Source of the DNA: Pukyongia sp963768085
Lineage (GTDB): Bacteria > Bacteroidota > Bacteroidia > Flavobacteriales > Flavobacteriaceae
Assembly (NCBI GenBank): GCA_963768085.1
Contig: CAVYGO010000003.1
Location: 496,001-560,000 of the forward strand
Length of the DNA: 64,000 nt
Direction: 5' to 3'
Shown: in pieces, positions 62,576-64,000 of the stretch
How positions within the stretch are numbered: the first letter of the stretch is position 1
How the letters are laid out: each line of letters begins with the position of its first letter
Made by a program: the position numbers and the translations under genes
The notes under the pieces: generated by a model
The model's database searches: none
What the model was told of the DNA's origin: nothing
The model's input: the letters and a program-made list of their open reading frames with translations, nothing else

Positions 62576-63596
62576 GAACGATTTATTTTTAAAAGCCTTA
62601 CGCGGAGAATCTGTGGATCGTCCTCCCGTTTGGATGATGCGACAAGCAGGCCGATATCTTCCGGAGTTCCTGCAGATCAAAGCTAAGTACGATTTCTTCA
62701 CCCGATGCCAGACTCCCGAACTGGCAAGTGAGATCACCGTACAGCCTATCCGGCGATTTGGCATGGATGCCGCAATTCTCTTCAGTGACATCCTGGTGAT
62801 TCCACAGGCCATGAATATCGATGTGGAAATGAAAACCGGTGTAGGGCCATGGCTACCTCAGCCCATTCGCGAGGTGAAGGACCTGGATCGTGTTATTGTT
62901 CCGGATATTGAGGAGACTTTGGGTTATGTAATGGAAGCCATAGCCATGACAAAGGAAAAACTAAATAATGAGATTCCATTGATAGGATTCGCCGGAAGCC
63001 CGTGGACAATATTATGTTACTGTGTAGAAGGACAGGGATCCAAGAATTTTGCGATGGCAAAAGAATTTTGTTTTACTCAGCCCCAGGCGGCTCATCAATT
63101 ACTTCAGAAAATAACAGACACCACTATCGCCTACCTGAAGGAAAAAGTGAAGGCCGGTGTGAACGCTGTTCAGGTATTCGATAGTTGGGGCGGGATGTTG
63201 TCACCCACCGATTACCAGGAATTCAGTTGGAAGTATATTCAACAGATCATCGATGCCCTAAAGGATGAAACTCATGTAATTGCCTTCGGAAAAGGGTGTT
63301 GGTTCGCATTAGGATCAATGGCCAAAAGTGGAGCATCAGCACTTGGAGTGGACTGGACCTGTTCTCCGCGAAATGCAAGATATCTCACGGGTGGAAATAT
63401 TACACTACAAGGTAATTTTGACCCTTCCCGTTTATTCAGTCCGCCAGCAGAGATTAAAAAAATGGTAAAACAGATGATCGATGAATTTGGAAAGGATCGC
63501 TATATTGTAAATTTAGGGCACGGAATTCTTCCTAATGTCCCCGTACAAAATGCCGGAGCCTTTATTGAAGCTGTTAAGGAATACGGGGGAACGTGA
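62568..63596 (+). CDS. hemE: Uroporphyrinogen decarboxylase
   Basis: Decarboxylates uroporphyrinogen III to coproporphyrinogen III. The 342 residues contain the signature PPVWMMRQAGRYLPEF near the N-terminus, AILFSDILVIPQAMNIDV and the conserved GFAGSPWTI. Length is normal. The start overlaps hemD by 8 bp and the stop overlaps the next gene by one base (TGATG). Confidence 0.97.
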   Translation: MLKNDLFLKALRGESVDRPPVWMMRQAGRYLPEFLQIKAKYDFFTRCQTPELASEITVQPIRRFGMDAAILFSDILVIPQAMNIDVEMKTGVGPWLPQPIREVKDLDRVIVPDIEETLGYVMEAIAMTKEKLNNEIPLIGFAGSPWTILCYCVEGQGSKNFAMAKEFCFTQPQAAHQLLQKITDTTIAYLKEKVKAGVNAVQVFDSWGGMLSPTDYQEFSWKYIQQIIDALKDETHVIAFGKGCWFALGSMAKSGASALGVDWTCSPRNARYLTGGNITLQGNFDPSRLFSPPAEIKKMVKQMIDEFGKDRYIVNLGHGILPNVPVQNAGAFIEAVKEYGGT

Positions 63597-64000
63597 TGAA
63601 TATTTGGAGGCGAATACGGCAAATGAGTTTGAAGCAATTATTCCATTTTGGCATCCTGTTCGCGAAAAACCCATTACTAATTGCCCCTACGATCAAAGCT
63701 TCAAAACGTACCATAGCGATTTGCGATCTGCGATTTGGAAGCTTACATCACAGTCACCGAAAAGAGAACGCTTTCAGACATGCACTTTGGAATTGGCAAA
63801 TTTGTGAATATTGTCGAAACAGCGTCAAAAATGATCAAAAAACGGCCAAATGGGCTAAATATGTAACAAAAATGTATGAAAACGTTACAAAAAATGAAAA
63901 TGTGGAAGCTGCGATGGATTTGCACAATAACGCAATTGGACGAAAGCTGTTTTTAGACGAAAAATGGACTAAATCGACTGAAATAGAGCAAATTTTACTT
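63596..64000 (+). CDS. DUF6973-like protein (3' end cut by window)
   Basis: A reading frame from ATG 63596, overlapping the hemE stop by one base, that stays open to the window end (135 codons). The sequence HRKENAFRHALWNWQICEY (about residues 54-72) matches the conserved core of DUF6973, with paired His, Asn and Arg. It could be an enzyme active site, but no activity is known. It is the last visible member of the hem operon. Confidence 0.75.
   Translation, partial: MNIWRRIRQMSLKQLFHFGILFAKNPLLIAPTIKASKRTIAICDLRFGSLHHSHRKENAFRHALWNWQICEYCRNSVKNDQKTAKWAKYVTKMYENVTKNENVEAAMDLHNNAIGRKLFLDEKWTKSTEIEQILL

Noticed and set aside
63535..63807. 90-residue plus-strand frame overlapping the end of hemE
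   Set aside because: It is in a different frame from both hemE and the DUF6973-like gene, which has a better start and a recognisable core.

Overview
The window reads as chromosomal DNA of a marine-type Flavobacteriaceae (Bacteroidota). Supporting signs are AT-rich intergenic DNA, several TTG-N18-20-TAnnTTTG promoters, almost no Shine-Dalgarno signals, Bacteroidota-typical families (DUF6503, DUF6268, CD225/DUF2752, FeoB-associated Cys-rich peptide, M13 lipoprotein, cysteine-poor DksA-like protein) and GAAA-loop terminators. About 61 protein-gene segments and 2 tRNA genes are supported. No rRNA, CRISPR array, insertion sequence, phage or integrase was seen.

Layout. 1-3.0 kb: a cut-off DUF3108 gene, then tyrosine catabolism (homogentisate dioxygenase, HPPD). 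3.1-7.2 kb: patatin/outer-membrane barrel fusion overlapping uvrC. 7.3-11.6 kb: rimK, aspartoacylase-like and 5-formyl-THF cyclo-ligase genes run with overlaps, followed by CD225/DUF2752 membrane proteins and a PAS histidine kinase. 11.6-16.1 kb: ileS, DksA-like and an exported protein on the minus strand. 16.2-25.2 kb: DUF6268 barrel, zinc-ribbon protein, CBS protein, M28 membrane peptidase, a Rossmann protein, M13 peptidase, a coiled-coil lipoprotein and threonine dehydrogenase. tRNA-Arg(CCT) lies at 25.4 kb.

26.4-31.5 kb holds the most system-like accessory locus: a Tat-exported GH109-like enzyme, a galactokinase-family kinase, a sugar nucleotidyltransferase and an SLC5 symporter. I read it as a possible uptake, C1-phosphorylation and nucleotide-activation route for an amino sugar such as GalNAc. 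Tryptophanase follows. 33.1-33.96 kb is a repeat-rich non-coding block ending in tRNA-Asn(GTT); it looks like several decayed tandem copies of the tRNA 3' tail plus terminator, some carrying palindromic inserts.

34-41.5 kb: rseP, an SCO copper chaperone, feoA-feoB-Cys-rich peptide, and an opposing DtxR / outer-membrane channel / ZIP transporter operon, making this a metal-homeostasis block. 41.6-50 kb: djlA (apparently frameshifted), bacilliredoxin, plsC, carboxypeptidase-regulatory-domain proteins, a barrel-less TonB plug/TPR protein, a radical SAM protein, a crotonase and an NtrY-like kinase. 50-59.5 kb: hemJ, a BNR-repeat protein split by a single-base frameshift, two tandem PPK2 kinases, a MATE exporter, hemH and an AraC regulator. 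59.7-63.6 kb: hemA-hemC-hemD-hemE with overlapping ends, running into a DUF6973 gene cut by the window end. A 23-bp palindrome of the same type lies before feoA and between the AraC gene and hemA, suggesting shared iron control of uptake and heme synthesis.
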